Part shown: piece after piece, positions 15,772 to 23,195 of the stretch | Layout: every line of letters starts with the position of its first letter | Numbering within the stretch: the stretch's first letter is position 1 | Origin: Streptomyces sp. ICC1 | GTDB lineage: Bacteria > Actinomycetota > Actinomycetes > Streptomycetales > Streptomycetaceae | Reading direction: 5' to 3' | Assembly (NCBI RefSeq): GCF_003287935.1 | Contig: NZ_CP030287.1 | Location: forward strand, 8,955,476 to 9,000,378 | Length of the DNA stretch: 44,903 nucleotides | Position numbers and translations under genes: made by a program | The notes under the pieces: model-generated | Seen by the model: only the letters and a program-made list of their open reading frames with translations | The model's database searches: none | What the model was told of the DNA's origin: nothing

Positions 15772-16353
15772 CTACCCCGCGACGGCCTCATACAGCGAGA
15801 ACACCGCCAGCGCCCCCATCACCCCCGCCGCGATCTTCGTGATCAGGCTCAGCGGCACGTACTTCATCAGCGTCCGCCCGCCCAGGATCCCGATGCCGGC
15901 CACGGCCCACAGGGCGAGCACCGCTCCGATGCCGACCGAGACGGGGTCGTCGTACCGCGCGGCGAGGTTCGCGGTCATGATCTGCGTCAGGTCACCGAAC
16001 TCGGCGACCAGGATCAGCATGAAGCCCGCCCCCGAGACCTTCCAGAAGGACTGGTCGGCAGGCGGCTTGACCTCTTCCTCCCCGTCGCTCTTCTTCAGGA
16101 GCAGCATCGCCGCGCCCGCCAGGAACAGCACGCCCACGACGGCCTGCACCAGCCGGTGCGGAAGCAGGGTGAGGACGCTGCCGGCCGCGATGGCGAGGGC
16201 CACGTGCACGGCGAAGGCCGCTGCGACACCCACGAAGACGTACGAGGCGCGGTAGCGGGTGCCGAGCATCAGACCCGCCAGGGCCGTCTTGTCGGGGAGC
16301 TCGGCGAGGAAGACGACGCCGAAGGCGATCGCCATCACGGTGAAGCTGAACAC
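15772..16353 (-). CDS. GDT1/TMEM165 (UPF0016) family cation transporter
   Basis: A 193-residue inner-membrane protein with six predicted helices in two inverted repeats. Each repeat carries the family's E-x-G/P-D-(K/R)-(T/S)-like signature: ELPDKTALAG in helix 1 and EFGDLTQIM in helix 4. The acidic residues are thought to bind Mn2+ or Ca2+; bacterial members export manganese. The central loop KKSDGEEEVKPPADQ is charged and cytoplasmic. Start taken as GTG 16353 (MFSFTVMAIAFG), which gives a standard first helix. I searched the 100 bases upstream for a yybP-ykoY manganese riboswitch and could not recognise one. Confidence 0.85.
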   Translation of the reverse strand: MFSFTVMAIAFGVVFLAELPDKTALAGLMLGTRYRASYVFVGVAAAFAVHVALAIAAGSVLTLLPHRLVQAVVGVLFLAGAAMLLLKKSDGEEEVKPPADQSFWKVSGAGFMLILVAEFGDLTQIMTANLAARYDDPVSVGIGAVLALWAVAGIGILGGRTLMKYVPLSLITKIAAGVMGALAVFSLYEAVAG

Positions 16354-16768
16354 GGAGCGGAACCTCTATCGGTCGGGCAGGACGCCATCGAGACCGAGAG
16401 TGCGAGACCAAGACCGGATGTGGATCAGGGGTCGCTTCGGCTCGGCGGCGCCCTGAGCTAGTACACGTACACGGCACGACTGAATGCACGTACGCACAGG
16501 ACACTGCGGCCGAAGGTCTCGCTGGCCGACCCCGCACACGAACGCGCGGCCTGCCTCCGGGCGCCGGCTGGTGTGACCCAGCAGTATGTCGACGTTCCGG
16601 CGAAGAGCTACTCCCCTTCTGCTCCTCCAGCGTACGCGACGCCCGCCACCTCCCAAAAGAGGACTTTGGGCCCACTCTGCACCGCACGCACCCCCACCCC
16701 AACTCCCCTCACATCCGGCCGCGTTACAGTCCTCGTCATGACATGCCCATGTCCCCACACTGTCATCT
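16354..16768. other. 415-base non-coding stretch upstream of the GDT1 gene
   Basis: No supported gene. It contains the transporter's leader/promoter and is closed on the right by Illumina P7 sequence. CGTACGTG-type short repeats occur near 16460-16490. Confidence 0.5.
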
Positions 16769-16831
16769 GAAAAAGAAGCCATCCGAGTTCGTGCCAGGTC
16801 TCGTGGGCTCGGAGAGGTGTACAAGGGACGG
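16769..16831. other. Illumina P7 + index + Nextera i7 adapter (chimeric junction)
   Basis: 16798-16812 is exactly GTCTCGTGGGCTCGG (i7 tail); 16813-16831 is a degenerate mosaic end. Before it lies an 8-base index slot (16790-16797) and a degraded P7 end (16769-16789, AGAAG..CAT.CGAG). This is the clearest library-derived stretch in the window. Confidence 0.96.
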
Positions 16832-17477
16832 GTCAAGGGCACCGGCGCCCCCGGCGTCGGCAGGGCCGGGGTCCCGGACGGCCCCCTCCCCCCGCACCCC
16901 GCGCGACGACGCGCTCGTACGCGAGGAGCGGCGCGAGGCGCTGGCCGTCCAGCAGCGCCACGGCCTGTCCGCCCCCGGTCACAGCGCCGCGCCCCTGCGC
17001 CTGTACGTCTCCGACGCCATCCGCGACATCACCGACGGGGTGGTCGAGCTGGAGGAGGCCGTGTGCGCCCGGCTCGGGATCCTGCGGCCCCGCCGCGCCC
17101 TGGTGCCCGTACGGCTGCGCCGGCTCGCGGCCCTGCTGGACGAGATCGCGGCCCATCCGGACCTCGCCCGGCACGTGCGGGACGAGCTGCGGCGCATGGC
17201 GCGCCGCTGCGCCCGCGCGCTCGGGGACACCGAGCAGGTGGTGCGGGTGTCCGGCCGCTGCCCGTGGTGCGACTCCGTGTCCCTGCGCGCCTTCCCCGAC
17301 CGCCGGGCCGTGCTGTGCGTCAACCCGGCCTGCCGCTGCACCGGCGAGGAGTGCGGCTGCCACGACGATCCGGCCTACCGCCACCTGTGGCCCGAGGGCG
17401 AGTGGGCCGTACTGGCGTCCGACTCGGGCTGCCGCACCGAGGAACTCGACTCCGCGATGGAAGGCAACGCCCAGTGA
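16832..17477 (+). CDS. Zinc-ribbon protein of unknown function, 5' end lost
   Basis: About 214 residues from the adapter to TGA 17477. A long helical region (residues about 30-125 from the adapter: DAIRDITDGVVELEEAVCARLG, RLRRLAALLDEIAAHPDLARHV) precedes a cysteine cluster: RCPWCDSVSLRAF, VLCVNPACRCTGEECGCHDD, a probable double zinc ribbon. This Streptomyces protein is conserved but unnamed and is normally followed by a small HTH protein, as here: GTGA overlap at 17474 couples the two. The arrangement resembles phage- or plasmid-type regulatory pairs, which is an inference. The true start lies in lost sequence. Confidence 0.6.
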
Positions 17478-17746
17478 CCCCTCCGCTCCCTGCGCTCCCC
17501 GCGCCGGCCCCTCAGGCCCCCCTCGCCCGGTTCTCCCCGCTCCCCACGCTGATCCCGGGTCCGCTGGCCGCCCACGAGGCCGGGGTCGCGCCCTCCACGA
17601 TCCGCAAGTGGGTCCAGCTCGGGCGGCTGACGGCGGCGGGCAAGGCCGGGCGGGCGCAGCTGTTCCGGCTGGAGGACGTGTTCGCGGCCGAGCGCGACGC
17701 CAGCAGGCGTACGGCGGCGGGGATGCCCGGGGTGGCGCCGGCCTGA
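17474..17746 (+). CDS. Small helix-turn-helix (MerR/excisionase-like) DNA-binding protein
   Basis: A 90-residue protein starting at GTG 17474, which overlaps the upstream stop (GTGA), so it is translationally coupled. After a Pro/Ala-rich leader it has AAHEAGVAPSTIRKWVQLGRLTAAGKAGRAQLFRLEDV: the pattern helix - AG.A.STIRKW - G.L - wing - LFRLEDV is that of Xis/MerR-like winged helices, where the pair of helices reads DNA and the wing ends in the L.D(V) motif. It probably binds DNA as partner of the zinc-ribbon protein. A hairpin terminator follows at 17897-17935. Confidence 0.7.
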   Translation: MTPPLPALPAPAPQAPLARFSPLPTLIPGPLAAHEAGVAPSTIRKWVQLGRLTAAGKAGRAQLFRLEDVFAAERDASRRTAAGMPGVAPA

Positions 17747-17811
17747 CCCGCCGGCCCCCGCGGCCCGCCGAGCACCCGCCGAGCACTCGCTGAGCACCGC
17801 CGGCCCCGCCG

Positions 17812-17842
17812 GGCACCGCCGGGCACCGCCGGGCACCGGCCG
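17812..17842. repeat. Short tandem repeat gccgggcacc
   Basis: Three adjacent 10-base copies in the spacer after the HTH gene, flanked by looser GAGCACC repeats. Non-coding. Confidence 0.7.
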
Positions 17843-17896
17843 AGCACCCGACCCGACCCGTACCACCCACCACCCGCCACGCGCCATCGCACCGCA

Positions 17897-17935
17897 CCGG
17901 ATGCCCGGCCTCCTTCCCGGAGGCCGGGCATCCGG
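17897..17935. terminator. Strong 17-bp hairpin
   Basis: Arms 17897-17913 and 17919-17935 (CCGGATGCCCGGCCTCC and complement) are perfect with a 5-base loop. It closes the zinc-ribbon/HTH operon. Confidence 0.8.
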
Positions 17936-18005
17936 CGTTTCCGGGGCCGGGCGGGTCCCCGGGGGAACCCACCTCCGAATTAGTTGCGCGCGCGCACGCA
18001 CCATG

Positions 18006-18290
18006 TCACAGTTGGTGCAGCGGCAGAGCTGCGCCCGCAAGCCGGGAAGCGGCCCGCCGCTCCGCGTCGGGCGGTGTCCGCCTGCGGACCATCTCCTGTT
18101 CTTCTGCCTTCGGCAGCCCCTCAAGCAGCTCCCTGTATGCGAAGCGGCCCCTGCTGGTCTGCAACGAGGGCGTGGCCCGCACGAACCCGCGGACGGTCGT
18201 GTCCCACACTGCTGCAGCCAGGGCCTGCGCGCCGCTGGTCTGTCCGGCCGCGGCCATGTCCATGCAGCCACGCAGCAACGTCGCACGCAC
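18006..18290 (-). CDS. Conserved Streptomyces hypothetical protein, possibly only its 3' part
   Basis: About 94 residues ending at TGA 18006. It has strongly protein-like composition: VRATLLRGCMDMAAAGQTSGAQALAAAVWDTTV, then RFAYRELLEGLPKAEEQEM and a basic tail. The first half looks all-helical. I do not recognise the family. GTG 18290 or ATG 18263 could be the start, but the frame stays open upstream, so truncation is possible. Third-position GC supports this frame over the opposite strand. Confidence 0.5.
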   Translation of the reverse strand: MRATLLRGCMDMAAAGQTSGAQALAAAVWDTTVRGFVRATPSLQTSRGRFAYRELLEGLPKAEEQEMVRRRTPPDAERRAASRLAGAALPLHQL

Positions 18291-18543
18291 GTTGAGCCCA
18301 GGGCGTTCGCCCCCGGCCCGGGGCACCCCCCGGCGAGGGCCGGGGAGGGTTGAGGCGCCCCGAGGAGGGCCGCCGTCACCCGGACGGGGTGGGGGTCCAC
18401 GGATGGCCCCTCGTCGCCTCCGACCTGCGGAAACGGTGTGCCGACGGGCACTCCGGGCCACATCTGACAGCGCATCAGCAGGCGCGCAGCCGCCACCCCC
18501 GGTTATCTCGGGAACACGACCCCGTGTCCACAGGAGACCTCCA
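18291..18543. other. Intergenic 253 bases
   Basis: GC-rich, no gene. It should contain the promoter of the surface protein at 18544; the ribosome site AGGAGACCTCC directly precedes its ATG. Confidence 0.5.
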
Positions 18544-19092
18544 ATGCGCCGACGCACCGCCCACGTGCTCACCGCCACCGCGCTGACCGCTGCCGCGTTC
18601 ACCGGCCCGGTGGCCGGCGCGGTCGCCGCCGCGGAGCTGGGCGTGGCGGGTTTCGCGGCCGGGGACTTCGCCCCGCTGGAGGTCTGGCCCAAGTCCGCCT
18701 CCCCCGGCACCACCGTCACGGTGAACACCAGCGCCTGCGGCCGCGCGAGCCACGCCGAGGGCGATGCCACCACCGTCGGTGGCGGCCGCTTCAAACTGAC
18801 CCCGGGGACCCGCAAGGAGGTGGTCGTGGGGCAGTTCCAGGTCTCCCGCGGCACCCCTCCCGGGACCTACGGCATCGGCGCCACCTGCGCGAACGGCAAG
18901 TTCGCCACCGGCGACCTGATCGTCACCGAACACGACCGCGGCCCCCAGGGCCACGTGCGTACCGGGGTGGGCGGTGGCACGACCACCACCGCCGACCCCG
19001 CCAAGATCGCGGCGGGAGCGGCAGTGCTGGCCGCGACCGCCGCCGGCGGTATCTGGCTCCTGCGTCGCCGGGCGAGCGGCACGCGGAGCTGA
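18544..19092 (+). CDS. Secreted, C-terminally anchored surface protein paired with a sortase
   Basis: A 182-residue exported protein. Residues 1-30 are a signal peptide (MRRRTAHVLTATALTAAAF...AAA). The mature domain is a small beta-sandwich (LEVWPKSASPGTTVTVNTSACG ... YGIGATCANGKF) with two cysteines that could pair. The C-terminus has a Thr/Gly-rich spacer, one membrane helix (KIAAGAAVLAATAAGGIWLL) and a basic stop (RRRASGTRS), typical of Streptomyces sortase-neighbour proteins, though no LPXTG is present. ATG 18544 has AGGAGACC just upstream. The next gene begins like a class F sortase, which supports a cell-surface role. Confidence 0.75.
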   Translation: MRRRTAHVLTATALTAAAFTGPVAGAVAAAELGVAGFAAGDFAPLEVWPKSASPGTTVTVNTSACGRASHAEGDATTVGGGRFKLTPGTRKEVVVGQFQVSRGTPPGTYGIGATCANGKFATGDLIVTEHDRGPQGHVRTGVGGGTTTTADPAKIAAGAAVLAATAAGGIWLLRRRASGTRS

Positions 19093-19234
19093 CGGACGCC
19101 CACCGCGGCTCCGGCCGCGGTCCGACCGGTACCGTCCCCCGTCGCCCGCCCCGCGAGGTCCCCCCCGTTCGCGGGGCCGGGCGACGGCCAGTCACCACAC
19201 AGCGTTCGAAGGCGCGACGGCGAGGGGGCCCGTG

Positions 19235-19382
19235 ATGGACACGAACCGAGCCCGCTCCGGCGGGCTCGTGGCGCTCGCCGCCTGCATCGGCGTCTGGCTC
19301 GTCGGAAGCGGATCCGGCGAAGAGGTCCGGCCCCCGCTGCCCTCACCCGGCGAGGCCCTGAGCGCCCACGCCCAGTACCCCG
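19235..19382 (+). pseudogene. Class F sortase, N-terminal fragment
   Basis: About 49 codons of a membrane-anchored transpeptidase. The start MDTNRARSGGLVALAACIG leads into one membrane helix (LVALAACIGVWLV) and the linker SGEEVRPPLPSPGEALSAHAQ that precedes the catalytic barrel in Streptomyces class F sortases. The barrel with the catalytic His, Cys and Arg is absent: the sequence turns back on itself in the 36-bp inverted repeat at 19383-19462. ATG 19235 follows a GA/G-rich ribosome site. Confidence 0.65.
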
Positions 19383-19462
19383 GGTGCGCCCGCAGCCCGC
19401 GCCCACTCCGCGGGGGTCTGCCGGCCGACCCCCGCGGGGTGGGCGCGGGCTGCGGGCGCACC
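19383..19462. repeat. 36-bp inverted repeat (fold-back) ending the sortase fragment
   Basis: Arms 19383-19418 and 19427-19462 match at 35 of 36 positions over an 8-base loop. Sortase similarity ends at its left edge. Confidence 0.85.
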
Positions 19463-19601
19463 GCTTCGGGGGCGTCCCGGACTCCGTCCGGGTCCCGGCC
19501 CGTTCGGGCGGCCGCGGGCAACGGCACCCCCGCACCCGGGACCGCGCGCGGCGGCACTATTGTCGTCCTCCGGCGAGTCCCAGGGGGAGGACCACACCGT
19601 C

Positions 19602-20693
19602 ATGGAACAACTGCACCCACGGGACCCGGACCACATCGGTCCCTACCGGCTGCTCGCGCGCCTCGGCACCGGCGGCATGGGCCAGGTCTTCCTCGGCCGC
19701 TCGGACCAGCCGGGCAGGGAGTCGGACACCGGCCTCGGCGCGCGCACGGGCACCGACACTGGCACCGGTCCCGGCCCCGGCGCGGATGCCGGAGCCGCCG
19801 GGCACACCGCCGCCGTGAAGCTGATCCACCCCCACCTCGCCGCGCACCCCGGCTTCCGCGCCCGTTTCCGCCGCGAGGCCGCCGCCGCCCGCGTCGTCGG
19901 CGGAGCCTGGACCGCGCCGGTCCTCGACGCCGACCCCGACGCGGAGGTCCCCTGGCTGGCCACCGCCTACATCGCCGGGCCGAGCCTGCGCCAGGCCGTC
20001 GGCCGCGACTTCGGGCCGCTGCCGGTCGCGTCCCTGCGGGTCCTGGCCCAGGGACTCGCGTACGCCCTGCAGGACATCCACCGCGCCGGCCTCGTCCACC
20101 GGGACCTGAAGCCCGGCAACATCCTGCTCACGGTCGACGGGCCCCGCGTCATCGACTTCGGCATCGCCAGGACCCTGGAGGCCACCGGCGATCCCGTCCT
20201 GACCCAGACCGGCGAACTCCTCGGCTCCCCCGGCTTCCTCGCCCCCGAGCAGGTGTACGGCACGCCCGTGACCCCCGCCTGCGACGTCTTCGGCCTCGGC
20301 GCCGTGCTCGCCTACGCCGCCACCGGACGGCTGCCGTTCGGGGACCCGGAGCAGTCCGGAGGCATCGCGGCGCTCCTGATGCGCGTCACCGAAGCGGAAC
20401 CGGACCTGAGCGGCGTACCGGCCGAACTGCGCGACCTCGTACACGACTGCCTGCGCAAGGATCCGGCCGCGCGGCCGACCCCCGCCGAGGTGCTCGCGCG
20501 GGCCGCCGAGGACGCCGGGAGCACCGAGGCCGCCGGGGACTCGGGGAACGCTCCGGCCCTGTGGCTTCCGGGTGCGCTGATCGCGCAGCTCGGGCAGCAC
20601 GCCGTGGCCCTGCTCGAGCGCGAGGCGTCCGGCCCGGACCGGCCCGCTCCCCCGGCCCCGGCTCCGGGCCGGGTCTGCCGCACGATCGGGTGA
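19602..20693 (+). pseudogene. Hanks-type Ser/Thr protein kinase, C-terminus cut by an IS3 element
   Basis: Cytoplasmic kinase domain of about 300 residues. Visible motifs: glycine loop LGTGGMGQVFLG (about 23-34), catalytic-site Lys in AAVKLIHPH after an unusual 40-residue Gly/Thr/Asp insertion, HRAGLVHRDLKPGNILL (catalytic Asp), DFGIA (Mg-binding Asp), and APEQVYG with CDVFGLGAVLAYAATG. ATG 19602 follows AGGGGGAGG by about 12 bases. Streptomyces kinases of this class carry a Pro-rich linker, membrane helix and sensor; here only part of the linker (PDRPAPPAPAPG) remains. The stop codon TGA 20691-20693 is the first three bases of the insertion sequence, so the product is truncated. Kinase activity may persist, but membrane sensing is lost. 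Confidence 0.85.
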
Positions 20694-20715
20694 CATCTGA
20701 ACTGGCTTGCCTTGC

Positions 20716-21048
20716 ATGGCAGGTGGGAAGGATGTCGCTGTGCCCAAGCCTTATCCCCAGGAGTTCCGCGAGGACGTCGTGCGGGTCGCGAGGAACCGCG
20801 GTCCGGGCGTCACGGTCGAGCAGGTGGCCGCCGACTTCGGCGTCCACGCGATGACGTTGTGGAAGTGGATGCGCCGCGCGGACATCGACGACGGCGTGAA
20901 GCCCGGGACGACCAGCCAGGAGAGCGCGGAACTGAGGGAAGCGCGTCGGCGGATCAAGCTGCTGGAGCAGGAGAACGAGGTCCTGCGGCGGGCGGCGGCC
21001 TATCTGTCGCAGGCGAACCTGCCGGGAAAAGGATCTACCCGCTCGTGA
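20716..21048 (+). CDS. IS3 transposase OrfA (helix-turn-helix/leucine zipper)
   Basis: A 110-residue DNA-binding part of the transposase. KPYPQEFREDVVRVARNRG and TVEQVAADFGVHAMTLWKWMRRA form the HTH_Tnp_1 domain; the C-terminal helix ESAELREARRRIKLLEQEN has the heptad spacing of the OrfA zipper. ATG 20716 is used; GTG about 20740 gives the more typical MPKPYP start. Near the end the run GGGAAAAGG (21024-21032) allows a -1 slip that would read on into orfB, giving OrfAB with the junction LPGKRIYPLV. Without the slip it ends at TGA 21048. Confidence 0.85.
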   Translation: MAGGKDVAVPKPYPQEFREDVVRVARNRGPGVTVEQVAADFGVHAMTLWKWMRRADIDDGVKPGTTSQESAELREARRRIKLLEQENEVLRRAAAYLSQANLPGKGSTRS

Positions 21049-21902
21049 AGGAGCTGGCCGGCGACGGGGTGCCCGTCACGGTCGCGTGCCGGGTGCTGAA
21101 GCTCGCCAGACAGCCCTACTACCGCTGGCTCGACGAGCCGGTGACCGCAGCCGAGGTCGAGGAGGCCCATCGCGCGCAGGCGCTGTTCGCCGCGCACCGC
21201 GACGACCCGGAGTTCGGCTACCGCTTCCTGGCCGACGAGGCCCGCGACGCGGGTGCAGGCATGGCTGACCGCACCGCCTGGCGGATCTGCCGGGACAACC
21301 AGTGGTGGAGCGTGTTCGGCAAGAAACGCGGCCGGGCCAAGAAGGCGGGCCCGCCGGTCCACGACGACCTGGTGAACCGCGTCTTCACCGCGACCGGCCC
21401 GAACCGCCTGTGGCTCACCGACATCACCGAACACGCCACCGGCGAGGGCAAGCTGTATCTCTGCGCGGTCAAGGACGCCTTCAGCAACCGCATCGTGGGC
21501 TACTCCATCGACGCCCGGATGAAGTCCCGCTTGGCAGTGACCGCCCTGGACAACGCCGTCGCCCGGCGACAGAGCGTCGCCGGATGCATCCTGCACAGCG
21601 ACAGAGGATCGCAATTTCGCTCCCGGAAACTCGTCCGGGCCCTCGGCCGCCACCAGATGGTCGGCTCGATAGGAAGAGTCGGGGCGGCCGGCGACAACGC
21701 GGCCATGGAGTCCTTCTTCAGCCTGCTGCAGAAGAACGTCCTCGACCGACGCACCTGGTCCACCCGCGAGGAACTGCGGATCGCGATCGTGACCTGGATC
21801 GAACGGACCTACCACCGACGCCGCAGACAAGCCGCCCTCGGCCGGCTGACCCCCGTCGAATACGAGACCGTCATGACCACGTCGGCTCTTCAGGCCGCGT
21901 GA
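21045..21902 (+). CDS. IS3 transposase OrfB (DDE integrase domain)
   Basis: A 285-residue catalytic part. GTG 21045 overlaps orfA's stop, and the frame is also entered by the -1 slip. After an HTH_21 segment (PEFGYRFLADEARDAG) the rve core shows the catalytic triad: Asp in LWLTDITEH, Asp in CILHSDRGSQF, and Glu in GDNAAMESFF, followed by the Arg/Tyr-rich end HRRRRQAALGRLTPVEYE. All three acidic residues and the K/R region are present, so the element looks functional. Confidence 0.88.
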   Translation: MKELAGDGVPVTVACRVLKLARQPYYRWLDEPVTAAEVEEAHRAQALFAAHRDDPEFGYRFLADEARDAGAGMADRTAWRICRDNQWWSVFGKKRGRAKKAGPPVHDDLVNRVFTATGPNRLWLTDITEHATGEGKLYLCAVKDAFSNRIVGYSIDARMKSRLAVTALDNAVARRQSVAGCILHSDRGSQFRSRKLVRALGRHQMVGSIGRVGAAGDNAAMESFFSLLQKNVLDRRTWSTREELRIAIVTWIERTYHRRRRQAALGRLTPVEYETVMTTSALQAA

Positions 21903-21914
21903 CTGAACCTGTCA

Positions 21915-22066
21915 CCCAACGCTGCATCAGACCCTCCCGGACACCGCCGGGGCCCGGTGGGGCAGGCTCCGGGGCCGTGTCGCCGCCGTCGGGGCGGCTA
22001 CTCCGCGTGCGGATCCATCACCGGGGCGGTATGAATTGATCTGTCCCTTATGTGATCGGAGTGACG
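21915..22066. other. Spacer with a weak mosaic-end-like start
   Basis: No gene. CTGTCCCTTAT at 22041-22051 resembles the mosaic end, but the rest of the adapter is not convincing and the next gene has a natural ribosome site (ATCGGAGTGAC). Confidence 0.4.
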
Positions 22067-22067
22067 C

Positions 22068-22460
22068 GTGGACGACTATCCGCTGCTCAATCTGTTCTGG
22101 ACCATGCTCTGGCTCTTCCTGTGGGTCATGTGGTTCTTCCTGCTGTTCAAGGTGATCACGGACGTCTTCCGCGACCACGACCTGCACGGCTGGGGCAAGG
22201 CGGGATGGCTGGTCCTGGTGCTCCTGCTCCCGTACATCGGGGTCCTCGTCTACCTGATCGTCCGCGGCCGCGGCATGGGCAAGCGGGACGTGAAGCAGGC
22301 CCAGGAGAACGAGAAGGCCTTCCAGGACTACGTGAGGAAGGCCGCCAGCGGCCCCGGCCACAGTCCGGCCGAGGAGCTCGCGAAGCTGTCCGCCCTGAAG
22401 GAGAAGGGCGACATCACCCAGGAGGAGTTCGCCAAGGCCAAGGAGAGGCTCCTGGCCTGA
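22068..22460 (+). CDS. PLDc_N / SHOCT-domain membrane protein
   Basis: A 130-residue inner-membrane protein. GTG 22068 follows CGGAG at seven bases. Two membrane helices (LFWTMLWLFLWVMWFFLLFKV and WLVLVLLLPYIGVLVYLIV) form the phospholipase-D-nuclease N-terminal hairpin, and a charged helix (KQAQENEKAFQDYVRKA) leads to a C-terminal SHOCT module, PAEELAKLSALKEKGDITQEEF, a short helical domain that often mediates oligomerisation. These proteins are widespread in Streptomyces without a known function. A bidirectional terminator follows. Confidence 0.85.
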   Translation: MDDYPLLNLFWTMLWLFLWVMWFFLLFKVITDVFRDHDLHGWGKAGWLVLVLLLPYIGVLVYLIVRGRGMGKRDVKQAQENEKAFQDYVRKAASGPGHSPAEELAKLSALKEKGDITQEEFAKAKERLLA

Positions 22461-22474
22461 CGGCCCTCCCGTCG

Positions 22475-22520
22475 AACCCGTGCAGGGGCGGACCGCGTGC
22501 GGTCCGCCCCCGCACGGGTT
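22475..22520. terminator. Bidirectional 21-bp hairpin between converging genes
   Basis: Left arm 22475-22496 and right arm 22499-22520 pair apart from one mismatch around a 2-base turn. It serves the SHOCT gene (plus) and the ECF sigma gene (minus). Confidence 0.85.
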
Positions 22521-23159
22521 TCAGGCGGCGGCGAGCGGGGTCTCGGCGTCCGTCAGCAGGTCGATCAGGGACGAGCGCGCCCGGGCCACGCGGGAGCGGA
22601 CCGTGCCGATCGGGCAGCCGAGCATGAGGGCCGCCTCGGCGTACGGGAGCCCCAGGAGCTGGGTGAGGACGAAGACCTCGCGCCGCTCGGCGGGGATCTC
22701 CGCCAGCAGCTCCGAGAGGGCGACCCCGTCCTCGAAGCCGGGCAGACCGCGGGGCTGGGTCTGCTCGGCCGCGGTCTGCCAGTCGTCTCTGTCGGCGATC
22801 TTGGGGCGGGCCGCCTTGTGGCGCAGGCTGTCCACCACGGTGCGGCGGGCGATGGACAGCAGCCACGTACGGGCGGAGGAGCGGCCCTCGAAGCGGTGCA
22901 GGCTGACCAGGGCGCGCAGGAGGGTCTCCTGGGTGAGGTCGTCGGCGGACTGCGGGTCGCCGCTCAGGTAGGAGACGTACCGGCGCACATCGCGCTGGAC
23001 GGCGCGGACGAACCGGTCCACGGCGGCCGGGTCGCCGTCGCGGGCGGCCAGGGCGAGCAGCGTGACCGCCTCGTCGGGGCCGGCGGCGTGGCGCGCGGAG
23101 GCCGTGGCCGTGGCGGCGCGGCCGGAGGGTGCGGGGGCGGCGGGTGCGACGGCGGGCGG
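22521..23159 (-). CDS. ECF-type RNA polymerase sigma factor, first residues lost
   Basis: About 212 residues. Sigma region 2 contains the core-binding and -10-reading helices: FVRAVQRDVRRYVSYLSGDPQSADDLTQETLLRAL followed by RTWLLSIARRTVVDSLRHKA. Region 4 is EIPAERREVFVLTQLLGLPYAEAALMLGCPIGTVRSRVARAR, the -35-binding HTH. A typical ECF factor of about 190-210 residues, so nearly complete; an adapter at 23163-23195 removes the natural start. In Streptomyces this kind usually has an anti-sigma zinc-binding (ZAS) partner downstream, but none is here because the opposite-strand SHOCT gene converges. Stress response is likely but unproven. Confidence 0.85.
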   Translation of the reverse strand, partial: PPAVAPAAPAPSGRAATATASARHAAGPDEAVTLLALAARDGDPAAVDRFVRAVQRDVRRYVSYLSGDPQSADDLTQETLLRALVSLHRFEGRSSARTWLLSIARRTVVDSLRHKAARPKIADRDDWQTAAEQTQPRGLPGFEDGVALSELLAEIPAERREVFVLTQLLGLPYAEAALMLGCPIGTVRSRVARARSSLIDLLTDAETPLAAA

Positions 23160-23162
23160 AGC

Positions 23163-23195
23163 CTGTCCCTTATACAAGTCTGACGCCGCGGACGG
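23163..23195. other. Nextera i5 adapter remnant (chimeric junction)
   Basis: CTGTCCCTTATACAAGTCT then GACGCCGCGGACG matches mosaic end plus i5 tail, with changes mainly to G/C. It joins an ECF sigma gene to a katG fragment. Confidence 0.92.

Larger units (their letters stand above)
20691..21914 (+). mobile_element. IS3-family insertion sequence
   Basis: About 1224 bp bounded by TGACA at 20691 and TGTCA at 21914, with weakly matching inner ends. It holds overlapping orfA and orfB. I see no direct repeat of the target at the two flanks (tcggg versus cccaa), so the right flank may not be the original target sequence. Confidence 0.75.

Noticed and set aside
13950..15842. A 630-residue plus-strand frame
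   Set aside because: Antisense of the aminotransferase, whose PLP motifs are on the minus strand.
16354..16500. Possible yybP-ykoY manganese riboswitch before the GDT1 gene
   Set aside because: Expected context, but I could not find the conserved loop sequences; structure search would be needed.
17812..17842. CRISPR-like repeats
   Set aside because: Ten-base tandem repeats without spacers; no cas genes.
22041..22070. Adapter at the start of the SHOCT gene
   Set aside because: CTGTCCCTTAT fits the mosaic end, but the rest can be natural leader with a good ribosome site; not counted as a sure junction.
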